Of a stretch of DNA of 64,000 bases, positions 53,789 to 64,000 are shown one piece after another (positions within the stretch are counted from its first letter, which is position 1; the number at the start of each line of letters is the position of its first letter). Under the pieces are notes generated by a model that ran no database searches, had not been told where the DNA came from, and saw only the letters and a program-made list of their open reading frames with translations. The stretch spans positions 10,792,010 to 10,856,009 of the forward strand of contig NC_092690.1 of assembly GCF_964275005.1 (NCBI RefSeq), read 5' to 3'. The stretch comes from Diadema setosum (taxonomy: Eukaryota; Echinodermata; Echinoidea; Diadematoida; Diadematidae). Position numbers and translations under genes: made by a program.

Positions 53789-55895
53789 TTTCGCCAACGA
53801 CGTGTCTGACAGTAACATTTCGTCCTTGTCAACAGCCGACGTTGATGATGCTGTGAACCGCTACAATTCAGAACTTAGCAGGTTACTGGACATTCACGCA
53901 CCAGCCAAGACTCGGAAAGTGAAGTCTCATCAGTACAGTCCCTGGTATGACTCTGGTATCTCTGAAGCAAAGAAAGAGCGGCGGCGACTTGAGAGGAGAT
54001 GGCGCATCAATGGAAAGCTGCAGACAGACAGAAAGTTGTTCTGTGATCAGAGAGACCGAGTAAACTACCTTGTGTCCAGAGCCAAACGCATCTATCACAC
54101 CAGACTCATCGAAAACTGCGGAGATGATCATAAGAAGCTTTTCAACGTCGCCAATCGACTTTTGAACCGCAAACAGTCATCTCCATTGCCTAAACATGTC
54201 GATGGCTGTGCCATGGCTGAAACTTTTAGTCAGTTTTTTCATTCGAAAGTTGAAAAAATCCGAGATAATTTCAATTGTAATGTTGTACTATCTGAATCTG
54301 AACCTGTTACCTCTTCCACACTGGAAACCTTCCAACATACAACTACTGATGAAATACTTCTCCTTCTTCGTAAATTGCCTCCTAAATCCTGTCCATTGGA
54401 TCCGGTTCCAACCATTCTCTTAAAGGACTGCGCACCCACGTTTGCCCCGATTATTTCTCAAATTGTTAACCTCAGTATCGAGCAAGCTACCGTACCCTTA
54501 TCTTTAAAGAAAGGTCTGATCCGTCCTTTGCTGAAAAAACCTTCATTGGATAAGGAATCATTGACAAGTTATCGTCCTGTATGCAATCTTTCATTTTTGT
54601 GCAAGATTTTAGAGAGAGTTGTGTTTTCGAGACTCTCAGACTATATGCTGGAACATGATCTATTCGATCCTTTACAGTCGGCTTATCGCCCTCACCATAG
54701 TGTGGAGACCCTTTTGATAAATGTTTCTAGTTATATTTTAAGGGAAATGGATTCCGGATCCGTCACAGCAATGGTTTTGTTGGATCTGTCTTCGGCCTTC
54801 GACACTGTAGATCACAGAATTCTTGTCAATACACTTAGAAGTTTGGGTATCCAGGGACAAGCTCTCGAATGGTTTAAATCATACCTATCACACCATTCAC
54901 AGTCTGTTCTTTTGAATGGTGTCACATCGTCTTCAAAGCCATTAGGCTGTGGTGTACCTCAAGGCTCTGTTGGCGGGCCCACCCTTTTTTCTATCTATTT
55001 GATCGGTCTGCGGAAAATATTTCAAAGGCATTCTGTTCGGTATCATCTATATGCAGACGACATAAAAGTTTTTGTATCTTTTCCACCACATCAAATCCAA
55101 GCATCTCATGCACTGCGCTGTCTAGAAAATTGCATCATTGATATTGATGCTTGGATGAGGTCTAACTCATTGTTTCTAAACCACAGCAAGTGTGAATTTA
55201 TCCTTTTTGGTTATAAATCTCACTTGAATAAGTTGGATATTAATTGTATTTCGATTGTAGGTAATGATATTCCTCTGTCAAAGTCATGTCGCAATCTGGG
55301 TGTTATGTTTGACTCTCACATGGCTATGTCCGATCAAATCACCAACATTTCTAAATCAGTCCGTTATCAATTACGCAATATTGGTTTTATTCCCAAGTAT
55401 TTGACTCGCTCTGCCACGGAAAAACTTGTTCATGCACTTATTTCTTCACGCCTTGATTTTGGTAATAGTTTGTTTTTCAATCTACCAAACTCGCAAATTG
55501 CCCAATTACAAAAGCTACAAAATGCCGCTGCACGTATTGTTTCTTTGTCAAGTAAACGCAGTCATATCACACCTATCCTGAAGAGTCTTCATTGGTTGCC
55601 TGTACAGGAGCGTATTCGGTTTAAGATACTTCTTTTGGTTTATCATGTTATTGAGGGAACAGCTCCTGATTACAATGTTTGTTTGTTTCGTCAATACCAA
55701 CCTTCACGAACTCTTCGATCCTCAACTTCAAGTCTCTTACATATTCCGTTTTCTAGGAAATCTTGGGGGGAACGTGCTTTCGCTCACGCTGGACCAACAC
55801 TGTGGAATTCACTTCCTCGTGAGCTGAAAGACTCAAGCTCTATAACATCTTTCAGGAGTAATTTAAAATCCTATCTGTTTAGCAGTGCATTTTGA
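53769..55895 (+). CDS. LINE reverse transcriptase, intact palm domain
   Basis: The real coding part starts about 53769, after the deletion junction; the frame extends back to 53652 only out of phase with the endonuclease. It encodes an N-terminal linker (SPWYDSGISEAKKERRRLER), fingers with TSYRPVCNLSFL, motif A LDLSSAFDTVDH (about 54780), motif B CGVPQGSVGGPTLF (about 54950) and the catalytic YADD at 55050-55061. The C-terminal tail has HWLPVQERIRFK and AGPTLWNSLPRELK. All catalytic Asp residues are present. Motif B reads SVGGP where SVLGP is usual. The long open frame suggests recent insertion, but the endonuclease loss should block autonomous movement. Confidence 0.85.
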   Translation, partial: KGINRTDFANDVSDSNISSLSTADVDDAVNRYNSELSRLLDIHAPAKTRKVKSHQYSPWYDSGISEAKKERRRLERRWRINGKLQTDRKLFCDQRDRVNYLVSRAKRIYHTRLIENCGDDHKKLFNVANRLLNRKQSSPLPKHVDGCAMAETFSQFFHSKVEKIRDNFNCNVVLSESEPVTSSTLETFQHTTTDEILLLLRKLPPKSCPLDPVPTILLKDCAPTFAPIISQIVNLSIEQATVPLSLKKGLIRPLLKKPSLDKESLTSYRPVCNLSFLCKILERVVFSRLSDYMLEHDLFDPLQSAYRPHHSVETLLINVSSYILREMDSGSVTAMVLLDLSSAFDTVDHRILVNTLRSLGIQGQALEWFKSYLSHHSQSVLLNGVTSSSKPLGCGVPQGSVGGPTLFSIYLIGLRKIFQRHSVRYHLYADDIKVFVSFPPHQIQASHALRCLENCIIDIDAWMRSNSLFLNHSKCEFILFGYKSHLNKLDINCISIVGNDIPLSKSCRNLGVMFDSHMAMSDQITNISKSVRYQLRNIGFIPKYLTRSATEKLVHALISSRLDFGNSLFFNLPNSQIAQLQKLQNAAARIVSLSSKRSHITPILKSLHWLPVQERIRFKILLLVYHVIEGTAPDYNVCLFRQYQPSRTLRSSTSSLLHIPFSRKSWGERAFAHAGPTLWNSLPRELKDSSSITSFRSNLKSYLFSSAF

Positions 55896-56095
55896 AGACC
55901 AGTGTCTTTTGAAGACAGACTTTCATGTCTTTTTTTTTCTGCTTCTTCATCTTCTTCTATTACTGTGATGTACTTGTATTTTCAATCTGTTTGCTTTGAT
56001 GTACCTATTGTAAAGCGCCTTGAGCATTTAATCAAAGTGGAGAACGGCGCTATAGAAATTGTATGTATTATTATTATTATTATTATTATCAAAAA

Positions 56096-57595
56096 CCTTT
56101 AATTTTGTTTTAAGTTCAAAAAATAAAAAATCAGCATGAGCCAGGAAATGCGATCCAGTATAAATACGTTTAACTTTCTTTTATAATTGAAAATAGAATT
56201 CATTTTGGTAGAGCCGCAAATTCTCCATACAATATTACAATAACTTGAATATTGGAGAATTAAGGAATTGTATAATGAAAATAAGAATTGAACGAGGGAG
56301 AAAAAAAAACTTCAGCTGGAAATGATCAATGTATTTTTTTAGAATTACATGTTGTAACATGACGCCAATCCTCATTCCAAGTCAAAGTTTCGTCTATATA
56401 CTCCCAGAATGATTTGTTTTCTTTTCTTATGGGATACCATCAATGTAAATATGTATCGGCGTATCTGTATCATAAGAATGAAGTTTAAGATAAATAAAAT
56501 GAGGCTTTTATATTTTCAAAGTAAGTTTATTAGAGTTAAACCAAATTGATACTTTACAAATTTCAACATTTAAAGTAACATATAAAATCTTAAGATCTTT
56601 ATGAGAATAATATTTGTTCATACCATCAGCAAATAAAACGGAGGAGAGAAGAAAGGATGTATTAATGATATCATTGACATAAAGAACGAATGATAGTGGA
56701 CTCAGAATTGAGCCTTGAGGAACACCACACTTGATAAAAAGGGGATCAGAATTATAACCATTTAAAGTAACATATTGTCTTCTATAAGTCAGATAATCTT
56801 TAAATCATAAAAGTGCTTGACCCCGAATACGATAATGACTAAGTTTGGAGAGTAGAATAGAACAAAATATACCTACAACGTGTTCTTTATTGGAAAAGGA
56901 CTCGAAATGTTATCATAAATTTGTATCAATTCTAAGTCAGTAGAATGATTCTTTCTGGAACCATATTGATTTGGAATAAGTATATCATATTGCGTAATGA
57001 ATTTAAGAAGTCTATTATAAACAATTTTTTCTAAAATTTTGGATATACTAGGCAACAAAGAAATGGTACGGTGATTGCTAATTTCATGAGGATCATCTTT
57101 TTTATGAATAGGATTAACTTTGGCTATTTTCAGCAAATCAGGAAAAATACCTTGTGATAAAGAAAGATTAATCATATGAGTTAACGGTTTTGCGAGTGGA
57201 TAAACTATTTCCTTAAAAAGAATCAGACTTATTTTATCAAAACCACAAAATTTAGAGCTATTTAGAGATTTGGTGATATTGCTAATTTCACTGGGATTTG
57301 TTGGGTTGATATAAAAAAGAAGACTCGATTTAGGTAAGAAATATAACTTGTAAAATTAGCTGAAGTATTGCTAATTTTGGTAGCAATTTTCGGACCGATA
57401 TCAACGAAAATGACTTTTTAAATGAAATTGCATACGTATTGGAATCATTTTTTTTTTCCATTTATTGTGATATCATCCGTTGGCGGAGAATCGAACTTTT
57501 TACCTAGGACCTCTTTGACAATTGTCCATGTTGCATTGGTATTCGAAAAGACTTTTTTTATTCTATCAGTGTGATGGAGAACAGCAGTGCGAAAC
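56096..57595 (-). pseudogene. 5' and palm part of the older minus-strand retrotransposon
   Basis: On the minus strand, from 57595 leftwards: an NATWTIVKEVLGKKFDSPP segment, then PDLLKIAKVNPIHKKDDP and ISLLPSISKILEKIVYNRLL (57175-56873), CGVPQGSILSPL (56735-56700) and FADGMN near 56640. Then there is a tail through SSYCNIVWRICGSTKMN to about 56110. Frames shift several times. The catalytic F/Y-A-D-D reads F-A-D-G, so the enzyme is dead. The coding continues at 51573 after the inserted element. Confidence 0.75.
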
Positions 57596-57990
57596 TACCT
57601 CCTAGGTGAAACCAGGGTGGGGTGGAATAAAAGTGTCCATTCGTGACATGAGAGTTGGAGTTGGCAAACATGGCGTAAACAGCTGTAGTCATTCGGTGCT
57701 GATCCAAGAATGTTTTGTCGGTGTATGACAGATGTTATGTCGGTGCTGACGGGTGTTCTGTTGGTGCATGACATGTGGGGAACATGTCCGGGAAATGAAC
57801 ATACAAACAAGCTGTCTTTTGGGTTGTTATTTCGGTGTTTGGTACATCGTTGTAAGTATTGATGCCCGCTGGAAGCATGTGTTGTAGTGTTCGCACTCAT
57901 GTGAGATGTGTACACAGGGTAGCGAATGTAGTCAGTGTCGTTCGTTCGTAGCGGTATTGTACTGCGTGATCACGCAGTAGGTTCTAGGAA
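57596..57990. other. No gene seen
   Basis: GT-rich sequence between the old retrotransposon and the foldback element. Neither side shows a clear target duplication. Confidence 0.45.
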
Positions 57991-58740
57991 CAGTACCCCC
58001 TGGAAAACCACCCTCCGGATAACTACCACCCGGATAATTACCCCCCAGGAAAATTCCCCCCTAGGGCAACTACCCCCCGGACAGCTACCCTCCAAGGGCA
58101 ATTACCCTCCAGGGTAATTACCCCCTAGGACAACTACCCCCCGGACAACTACCCTCCTAGGGCAATCACCCCCCAGGGCTATTCCCCCTTAGGAAAACTA
58201 CCCCCTGGATAATTACCCCTCGGATAACTACCCCTGGATAACTACCCCCTCGGATAACTACCCCCTGGATAACTACCCCCCGGAGAACTACCCCCTGGGT
58301 AACTACCCCTCGGAGAACTACCCTCTGGATAACTACCCCCCGGAGTACTACCCCCTGGGTAACTACCCCCCGGAGAACTACCCCCTGGGTAACTACCCCC
58401 CGGATAACTACCCCCCCCCCCCGATAACTACCCCCCGGATAATTACCCCCCGGATAATTACCCCCCGGATAATTACCCTCCGGATAACTACCCCCCAGAT
58501 GATTACCACCAGTATAATTATCCCCAGGTTAACTACCCCTTCCTCCGATAACTAGACCCCATATAACTTCCACCCGATAACTACCCCTCCGATAACTTCC
58601 CGTGAATGATTACCCCGGATAAGTAGGCCTATAACTCCCCCTCCCCTATATAACTATCAAAAGGAAAATTACCCCCAGGACAGTGCACCAATCAATTACC
58701 CCCTGGATAACTACCTCCCGGGTCATTGCCCCCCCCCCCC
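57991..58740. repeat. Left terminal array of 15-bp repeats
   Basis: About 45 units, with variants GGAGAACTACCCCCT, GGGTAACTACCCCTC and GGATAATTACCCCCC. The inner units are the most regular. Confidence 0.9.
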
Positions 58741-59689
58741 AACTTTTACTTTTAATAAAAAGAATATTATTACTACAGGAAACGAAGTTCTTTGTATCAT
58801 TTGCCAGGAATCACGGAGATGCCATACTGATACTTCATCTTATGAAAACAACATCTTAAGGATTTACGATATGTATCGTTTGCATTTAGGACGATTTATG
58901 TATATACAAGCTTAATTCCTCCCTTCTGTATTTTGACTCTATGTTCATCAAAAACGAAACTGTCCCTGCATATCCTACCCGGTAATCCAGTAAATGTCAA
59001 TGCCTTTAACCAAAACTATTTTCGCTAAATCTGTATTTTCTTTTACTGTTCCGAAATTTCGGATTTCTCTTGATAGTAGTATAAAAGAAGTTTTAAGTTT
59101 GAATGCCTTTACCATTGAACTAAAGACATTTTGAAGAAATGTTACACTTCACTTTTAGCATTTTTTTTAAAACCACAATCGTCTATCGTTTACCACAACT
59201 CCATGTAACACTTCTTTATTTTGAGGAGCTTATAATTATCTCATGCCTCACGTGCCCTGGTTTTGACCCATCATCTTCCTCTTCCCTCTCGCTTTTCTCT
59301 GTTCATGTACCGTGAAGGTAGTCTATTCCTGTCATTCATTACTCACCTTTCCTCTTTCTCTCATTACAAGGGATTTATCTCGTGTGTGTTCATGTGCAGT
59401 GCATTCCCGTTAGGACGAAATGCCCAGGACCGACAGTTGTTTGTTTGTTTGTTTGTTTTTTTCGTTTTAGCGAAATATCGTTATAATAATATGCAATGTA
59501 TAACGAAAAGAAGGAAACCACGCATAAAAATAAATTTCTGTTTGTTGAATCCTCATCATACGCTGGAAAGCTATGTGAAATTGGGAGAGTACCTTTTTAA
59601 TTTCGTTTAAATATTACATTTTAAAAAGAGCATAAAGTTGTTTGTGTTGTCACACATGTGTAGAAAATGACGGTGTAGGATTTGGTTAC
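58741..59689. other. Foldback core, no gene
   Basis: AT-rich. A TTTG repeat lies at 59437-59458. Short frames show no motif. Confidence 0.5.
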
Positions 59690-60410
59690 AGTTCGATATT
59701 CCAAAGGTTATTATTTTTTTTTTTATTTTTTTTTTTTTTTACTTAACTACGTTACTCCGAAGGCTCCTTATTCCGAAGTTTTGCCATTCCTGGGATTCCG
59801 ATGGTTTGTTTATCTGAAGGTTCGCATTTCCGAAGAATCATTATTCCGAAAGTTCATAATTTAAGTAAATAATATATATATTGTTCATTTTCCGAAGGTT
59901 CGTTGATCTGAAAATGAAATGAGGTTCGTCATTCTGAAGGTTAACTATAAATCAAAAAAAAATGAGAAAGGTTCACTATCCAGAAAGTTCGTTGTTCCGA
60001 AGGCTTTTACATCCGAAATGAAATAAGGTTCGTTATTCCGAAGAAAGTTTGTTAATGAAAAAAAAAATTAGATAGGTTAGTTATTTCGAAGATTTATTTA
60101 TCTTAAGACGATTATAAGGATTGCAATTCTTAAGTTTTGTTAGTGTACTCACCTTTTTCCACCATGGATTAACGATTCTTTTTGTAATGTTCCGATTAAC
60201 GAACGTTTTAAATTCCTATCATTTTCGGACTAACGAACCGTATAAGAATAAGAACCATATTTTATCATGGGATTAACGAACCTTTGGAATAACGCCAAAA
60301 TGTGCTTAATATTTCATTTCCGAACTATTACGGACATTTAGTTGTATCAAAATCTGTGTGTTTTGTATCAAAGGACTTCGGAACAATGAAACAAACCTTA
60401 TCTGAATTCA
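59690..60410. repeat. Decayed GTTCGTTATTCCGAAG foldback copy
   Basis: It begins GGTTACAGTTCGATATTCC, like 33415. Many diverged copies of TTATTCCGAAGGTTCG follow, then inverted GGATTAACGAACC forms after about 60170. Confidence 0.6.
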
Positions 60411-60599
60411 GATTATTGTATTACAATAACGCAAGTTCCCCTCGGAAACTGTGCGTGATACACGGAGTGAACATACAATGATGTGAAGCGTTCGCTCATG
60501 CATGCAGAGACGCTATAAAAATGCTTGTTCCGCTACGCATTTTTCGAATGCGATCCGCATTTCGTTGTAAAGGAGCACATTTCTTTTGTTTTTCTTTGT

Positions 60600-60775
60600 C
60601 AGTGGCGCTCAGAAAAGACTGCGTGGTAACGAAAATTTTGTTATAACCGTCTTCGTTATAAGCGAATTTTGTACCATAGACTTTAAAGGCGATAATTTTA
60701 GGACCAGAAGTTTTGCTTCGTTATAACGAAATTTCGTTATAACCGTGTTCGTTGTAACGGGAGTTCACTGTATCT
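60600..60775. mobile_element. Solo end of a pogo-like element
   Basis: Read on the minus strand from 60779: TACAGTGAACTCCCGTTACA, then AACGAACACGGTTATAACGA with further TTCGTTATAAC palindromic words. The opposite end is not found. Confidence 0.5.
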
Positions 60776-61383
60776 TTATTTGTGTACTTCGTCTCTGTCT
60801 TAATTTGCTTTCTTTGCATTGTTTCATCAATTTTGTAACTATTTTACTGTTATACCGTTAACACTCATTTCAGAATTGCCCTACTGCATCATTGGGCATT
60901 AACAACTAGTACTTATCAAGGATGTGGGAAGAGATTGTCACCTCCTTGGTATGTTCACCGCGGAGCATTACCTCCCTTGACAATTAGTCCTTATTAAAAT
61001 TAGGCTCCAACCAATCACCCCTCTTACAGTAACTCTCCCCCAGAAAATTACGTCTCTCATTTTTATTTTCGAACAACGTTTGCTATTTGAATTGGAAAAA
61101 AAACCAACCAACATTTTTTCAAATCGTCTGGTTTTAGTCGAGACCTAACTTCAGGTTTTAAACATCTTTTGGGTGAGATAATTAGAAACCCCATACGAAA
61201 TATTAAAGAGCATGTTATTCCAAGAAGGTTTCAAATTTTTGTGAAAAAAAAATACTCTTGAAATGGCCGGGATAAAACAGAGCAGCCCTATAATGCAAAA
61301 AGGATTCTGTCAACTACAACTCTCTATAGATCTATTCAAAAAGAGGGTGCAGGACAAAAGACTTCGTTAACAACTAGGGGTGT

Positions 61384-61414
<31 letters not shown>

Positions 61415-61562
61415 TACCGTTAAACTCGTAATATTTTACTCTTTCTAATCAGACTAACTTATATTTGAACTTGATTTCAGTGTCAAGAACATTTAATTTG
61501 AAAACTAGCACAATTCTACTTGTATGTAAAACAAGCTGTAATTTTACTCTTATGACAGATTA
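60776..61562. other. Foldback core, no gene
   Basis: A run of A (61390-61414). A few diverged ATTACCTCCC and AACTCTCCCCC words at 60960-61050 may be strays of the terminal repeat. Confidence 0.45.
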
Positions 61563-61762
61563 GGGCACCGTTTGATAAAAGTTGCCAGTTATGACATCTT
61601 GTTAGTCTCTAATAATTTCAATAAAACCATGGGTTCTGCTTGATTGATAAGCTCGAGTCACTGACTTGTTACCATGGACCTGCTTTGATCGACCTACAAC
61701 GATTGGTAATTGTGTGGAACTGACAGCTTATCAGGACTGATAACTTTTATAAAACCGTGCCC
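61563..61762. mobile_element. Hairpin MITE, 25-bp imperfect arms
   Basis: GGGCACCGTTTGATAAAAGTT at the left and AACTTTTATAAAACCGTGCCC at the right, with about four mismatches in 25. It is inside the foldback core, just before the right array. Confidence 0.65.
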
Positions 61763-61989
61763 GGATCCTGTCAGAAATTATGGCTTTAATCGAAGGGTCC
61801 CTCGCTAATGTTAAGGAAATATGAATTGCAGTGCAATCAACTCTCCTTTTCTTATGTTTATCGTCTAATGTGTTATAACGGTAGAAAATGGCAAGCCAAA
61901 AGAGTAAATGATGACAGTGTAAGAGAAAGGTGCATCTTCTGATATGGTGTTATGAACTTATGGAAAAATTACAACGGGTGGTAACTTTC

Positions 61990-62585
61990 GGGGGCGGGGG
62001 GGGGGGAGGTTCGGGGTATGGTTAAGGGGGGGGGGTAGTAATCCGGGTGGTAGTTATCCTGGGGGTAGTTATCCGGGGAGTAATTATCCGGGTGGTAGTT
62101 ATCCGGGGGGTAGTTATCCGGGGGGTAGTTATCCGGGGGGTAGTTATCCGGGGAGTTGTTATCCGGGGGGTAGTTATCCAGGGGGTAGTTATCCGGGGGG
62201 TAGTTACCCAGGGGGTAGTTATCCGGGGGGTAGTTATCCAGGGGGTAGTTATCCGGGGGGTAGTTATCCAGGGGGTAGCTATCCGGGTGGTAGTTATCTG
62301 GGGGGTAGTTATCCGGGGGGTAGTCATCCAGGGGGTAGTTACCAAGGGGGTAATTATCTGGGGGGTAGATGTCCTAGGGGTAATTGCCATTGGGGGTGAT
62401 TGCCCTAGGAGGGTAGATGACCGGGTGGTAGTTGTCCTAGGGGGTAATGGCCCTGGAGGGTGATTGCCCTAGGAGGGTAGTTGTCCGGGGGGTAGTTGCC
62501 CTAAGGGGGAATAGACCTGGTGGGTAATTATCCGGGTGGTAGTTATCCGGAGGGTGGTTGCCCAGGGGGTAAGTGCCCGGATACG
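61990..62585. repeat. Right terminal array of 15-bp repeats
   Basis: About 38 units of GGGGGGTAGTTATCC and variants. The outer 250 bp are collinear (inverted) with the outer left array. Long frames on both strands here are artefacts of the 15-bp period, a multiple of three. Confidence 0.9.
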
Positions 62586-62970
62586 CATGGTATGTGTAAT
62601 GGGGCTGCGTTAGCAGTGGTTGTGAATGGAAGTGCGATTCGCGAAGCGATGCGATGAGTATGTTTTGCGCACTTGTACTGGTCTTCTCGCTAGCTGAATA
62701 CCAGGGTTGCAGCATTGATTGTCGGAAAGGAAGGGTATGTATTTCCGTTATGTCATTTTATCAGATTAGTGTGTCACTTTCTGGTTATTTGGATTAGCAT
62801 CGTTAGATGTGGCTTTACGAGGAAATTGGCCTCGAGATATAGGAGTGTTTGTTCGGTCTGAATTGCTTAGACTATTCTCGTAGTTCGGTACGCAGTAGTG
62901 GAGTGTACTGTAGGAAGTTGCGGTGCGACGTAGTCTTGAAATCTAGTCGGAAAGCTAGATGTGAATAATC
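62586..62970. other. Presumed 5' leader of the gag-bearing retroelement
   Basis: It precedes the gag start codon. An LTR and primer binding site are expected here, but I cannot identify their ends. Confidence 0.35.
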
Positions 62971-64000
62971 ATGGCAGCCAAGTTCGATGCTGCAGAGTTT
63001 GTGAAAGACGTCACTCTTGGTAGATTGAGAGGGTTAGTGAAAGCCCAATTGATTGAGGTTGCAACTCATGTAGATGCTGATATCAGAGAGTGTAGTCGAC
63101 AGAAAGAAATCTTTGCAGTTCTGGTAAAGAAGCTTGAACTGGGTGGTGTAGAATATGAACACACAGACCAGAGTGAGAGTACAGATGAGATTGAGAGTGC
63201 TGGTAGAAAAACTGCTCCAAGTACTACTACTACATGTATTACTAGACCTAGTGAGATGAGGGTAGATTCCACACAACTAGAACTGGCTAGATTGGAGTTA
63301 GAAAAAGAAAAAATGAAGGCAGAAAATCTGAGACTCGAACAAGAGTTAATGCAACGTCAAATTGAGTTGACCCAGGCCCAGGCCAGTAGCGTCCCAGGGG
63401 ATAGGCCTAATGTTACTATGTCGAGACCAAAGACGCCCGATATCGCAAAAATGGCAAACACAGTCCCCCGCTTTGATGAAGAGGATGTAGACTCTTTCTT
63501 TTTCTCCTTTGAGAGAATAGCCAGGAATTTGGAGTGGGAGAAGAAATATTTGTCCATGATAGTACAGCAAAAGCTCACAGGCAAGGCACATTCAGTAGTG
63601 TCTGTTCTCTCGGATGAGGAGGCACATAACTATGACACAGTTAAGGAAGCAGTCCTTCTTGCCTATCAGTTAGTCCCAGAAGCCTACAGGCAAAAGTTTC
63701 GAGGATATAGGAGAGGTTCGGGACAGACATGCGTAGAGTTTTAGAGAGAAAAATAAATTTTGTTTGATCGATGGGTTCGATCAATGAAAGTAGATTTCAC
63801 TTATGACAATTTGAGAGAGATAGTGTTGATGGAGGAGTTCAAGAAATCGACACCTCCAGATCTGAGAACATATTTGGAAGATCGAAGAGTACGTGATATA
63901 AAGAGTGCAGCGGTCACCGCTGACCAGTATGAGTTGACACATAAAGTGAAAAGAAAAAGTCCTGAGGGAAAGAGGAAATTTGATCAGTTGAGAAATCCTG
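62971..64000 (+). pseudogene. Ty3/Gypsy-like gag, two in-frame stops, runs off the window
   Basis: ATG at 62971 in a good context (ATCATGGC). The frame encodes an N-terminal helical domain, a Glu/Lys-rich coiled-coil-like segment (LELARLELEKEKMKAENLRL) and a capsid-like region with VPRFDEEDVDSFFFSFERIA, LTGKAHSVVSVLSDEEA and VPEAYRQKFR, as in gag proteins of Ty3/Gypsy elements. A TAG at 63742-63744 and a TAA at 63754-63756 interrupt it. The same frame then continues with capsid-like sequence (LREIVLMEEFKKS, DLRTYLEDRRV) to the window end. No frameshift is needed. Protease and polymerase should lie beyond. Confidence 0.75.

Larger units (their letters stand above)
51574..56095 (+). mobile_element. 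L2/CR1-like non-LTR retrotransposon with broken endonuclease
   Basis: The plus-strand element sits between the two halves of a minus-strand LINE. After a T run it has about 1.7 kb of 5' sequence that itself contains a hairpin at 52570-52760. A 2A-like GDINPNPGP follows at 53291-53317, then an endonuclease fragment, a reverse transcriptase and a 3' end. The 3' end carries AAGCGCCTTGAGCATT, GGCGCTATAGAAATTG and a (TTA)n tail at 56069-56089. The 3' stem and RT type fit the L2/CR1 group. Confidence 0.75.
57991..62585. mobile_element. 4.6-kb foldback element with terminal 15-bp repeat arrays
   Basis: The left array 57991-58740 has the unit GGATAACTACCCCCC, and the right array 61990-62585 has its complement GGGGGGTAGTTATCC. 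Reading each from its outer edge inwards, the same variant units appear in the same order for over 200 bp: AACCACCCTCCGG, ATAACTACCACCCGG, ATAATTACC-CC-CCAGG, TAGGGCAACTACCCCCC, GGACA-CTACCCTCC and GGACAACTACC. The arrays are therefore homologous inverted termini, not two chance minisatellites. The 3.2-kb core contains a decayed GTTCGTTATTCCGAAG foldback and a pogo-like end, and no recognisable transposase. Confidence 0.75.

Noticed and set aside
62022..62463. Long open frames on both strands
   Set aside because: They are produced by the 15-bp repeat period; the peptides are simple ITTPR- or VVIRG-like repeats with no gene structure.

Overview
The window is nuclear DNA of an animal. Genes are split into short exons with GT..AG introns, and non-LTR retrotransposon fragments, hairpin elements, microsatellites and long minisatellites fill most of the space. 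An AT-rich composition, an ankyrin-ZU5-UPA gene, a tyrosine-recombinase gene of a type common in marine deuterostomes, and foldback elements with 15-bp terminal repeats (like the sea urchin TU elements, from memory) suggest a marine deuterostome invertebrate, most likely an echinoderm. The species is an inference. A run of 100 N at 27578-27677 marks an assembly gap.

Two host-like genes can be built, both on the minus strand. The first has nine exons from 47426 down to 28812. They join in phase into 534 residues: about nine ankyrin repeats, then a ZU5 domain, then a UPA domain. Its first and last exons are not identified. The second, 20729 to the gap at 27577, has three exons in phase. It encodes a Crypton-like tyrosine recombinase with an acidic N-terminal tandem repeat, two zinc-finger-like motifs, the recombinase core and a basic C-terminal domain. 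An orphan ankyrin exon (7252-7414) and an isolated plus-strand exon resembling part of a MyD88-type death domain (4642-4829) form a block. That block is repeated, with the death-domain copy decayed, at 39530-40119, so a segmental duplication has occurred here.

Layout. 1-4030: a 190-200-bp satellite-like repeat interrupted by an element carrying eight X-box-like palindromes, then a 47-bp minisatellite. 4.6-7.4 kb: the duplicated block with two inserted elements. 7.5-15.4 kb: minisatellites, hairpins, tandem duplications and retroelement tails. 15.8-20.7 kb: mostly featureless, AT-rich. 20.7-28.2 kb: the recombinase gene. 28.8-47.4 kb: the ankyrin-ZU5-UPA gene, with a foldback-like structure (36.3-39.0 kb) in an intron. 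48.7-49.6 kb: two nested inverted-repeat elements. 50.9-57.6 kb: an L2/CR1-like retrotransposon inserted into an older opposite-strand one. 58.0-62.6 kb: a 4.6-kb foldback element whose termini are collinear arrays of 15-bp repeats. 63.0-64.0 kb: the start of a broken Ty3/Gypsy-like gag.

The ankyrin-ZU5-UPA gene and the death-domain-like exon belong to families used in receptor-proximal and apoptosis or innate-immune signalling. The rest of the window is largely a record of mobile-element activity around them.
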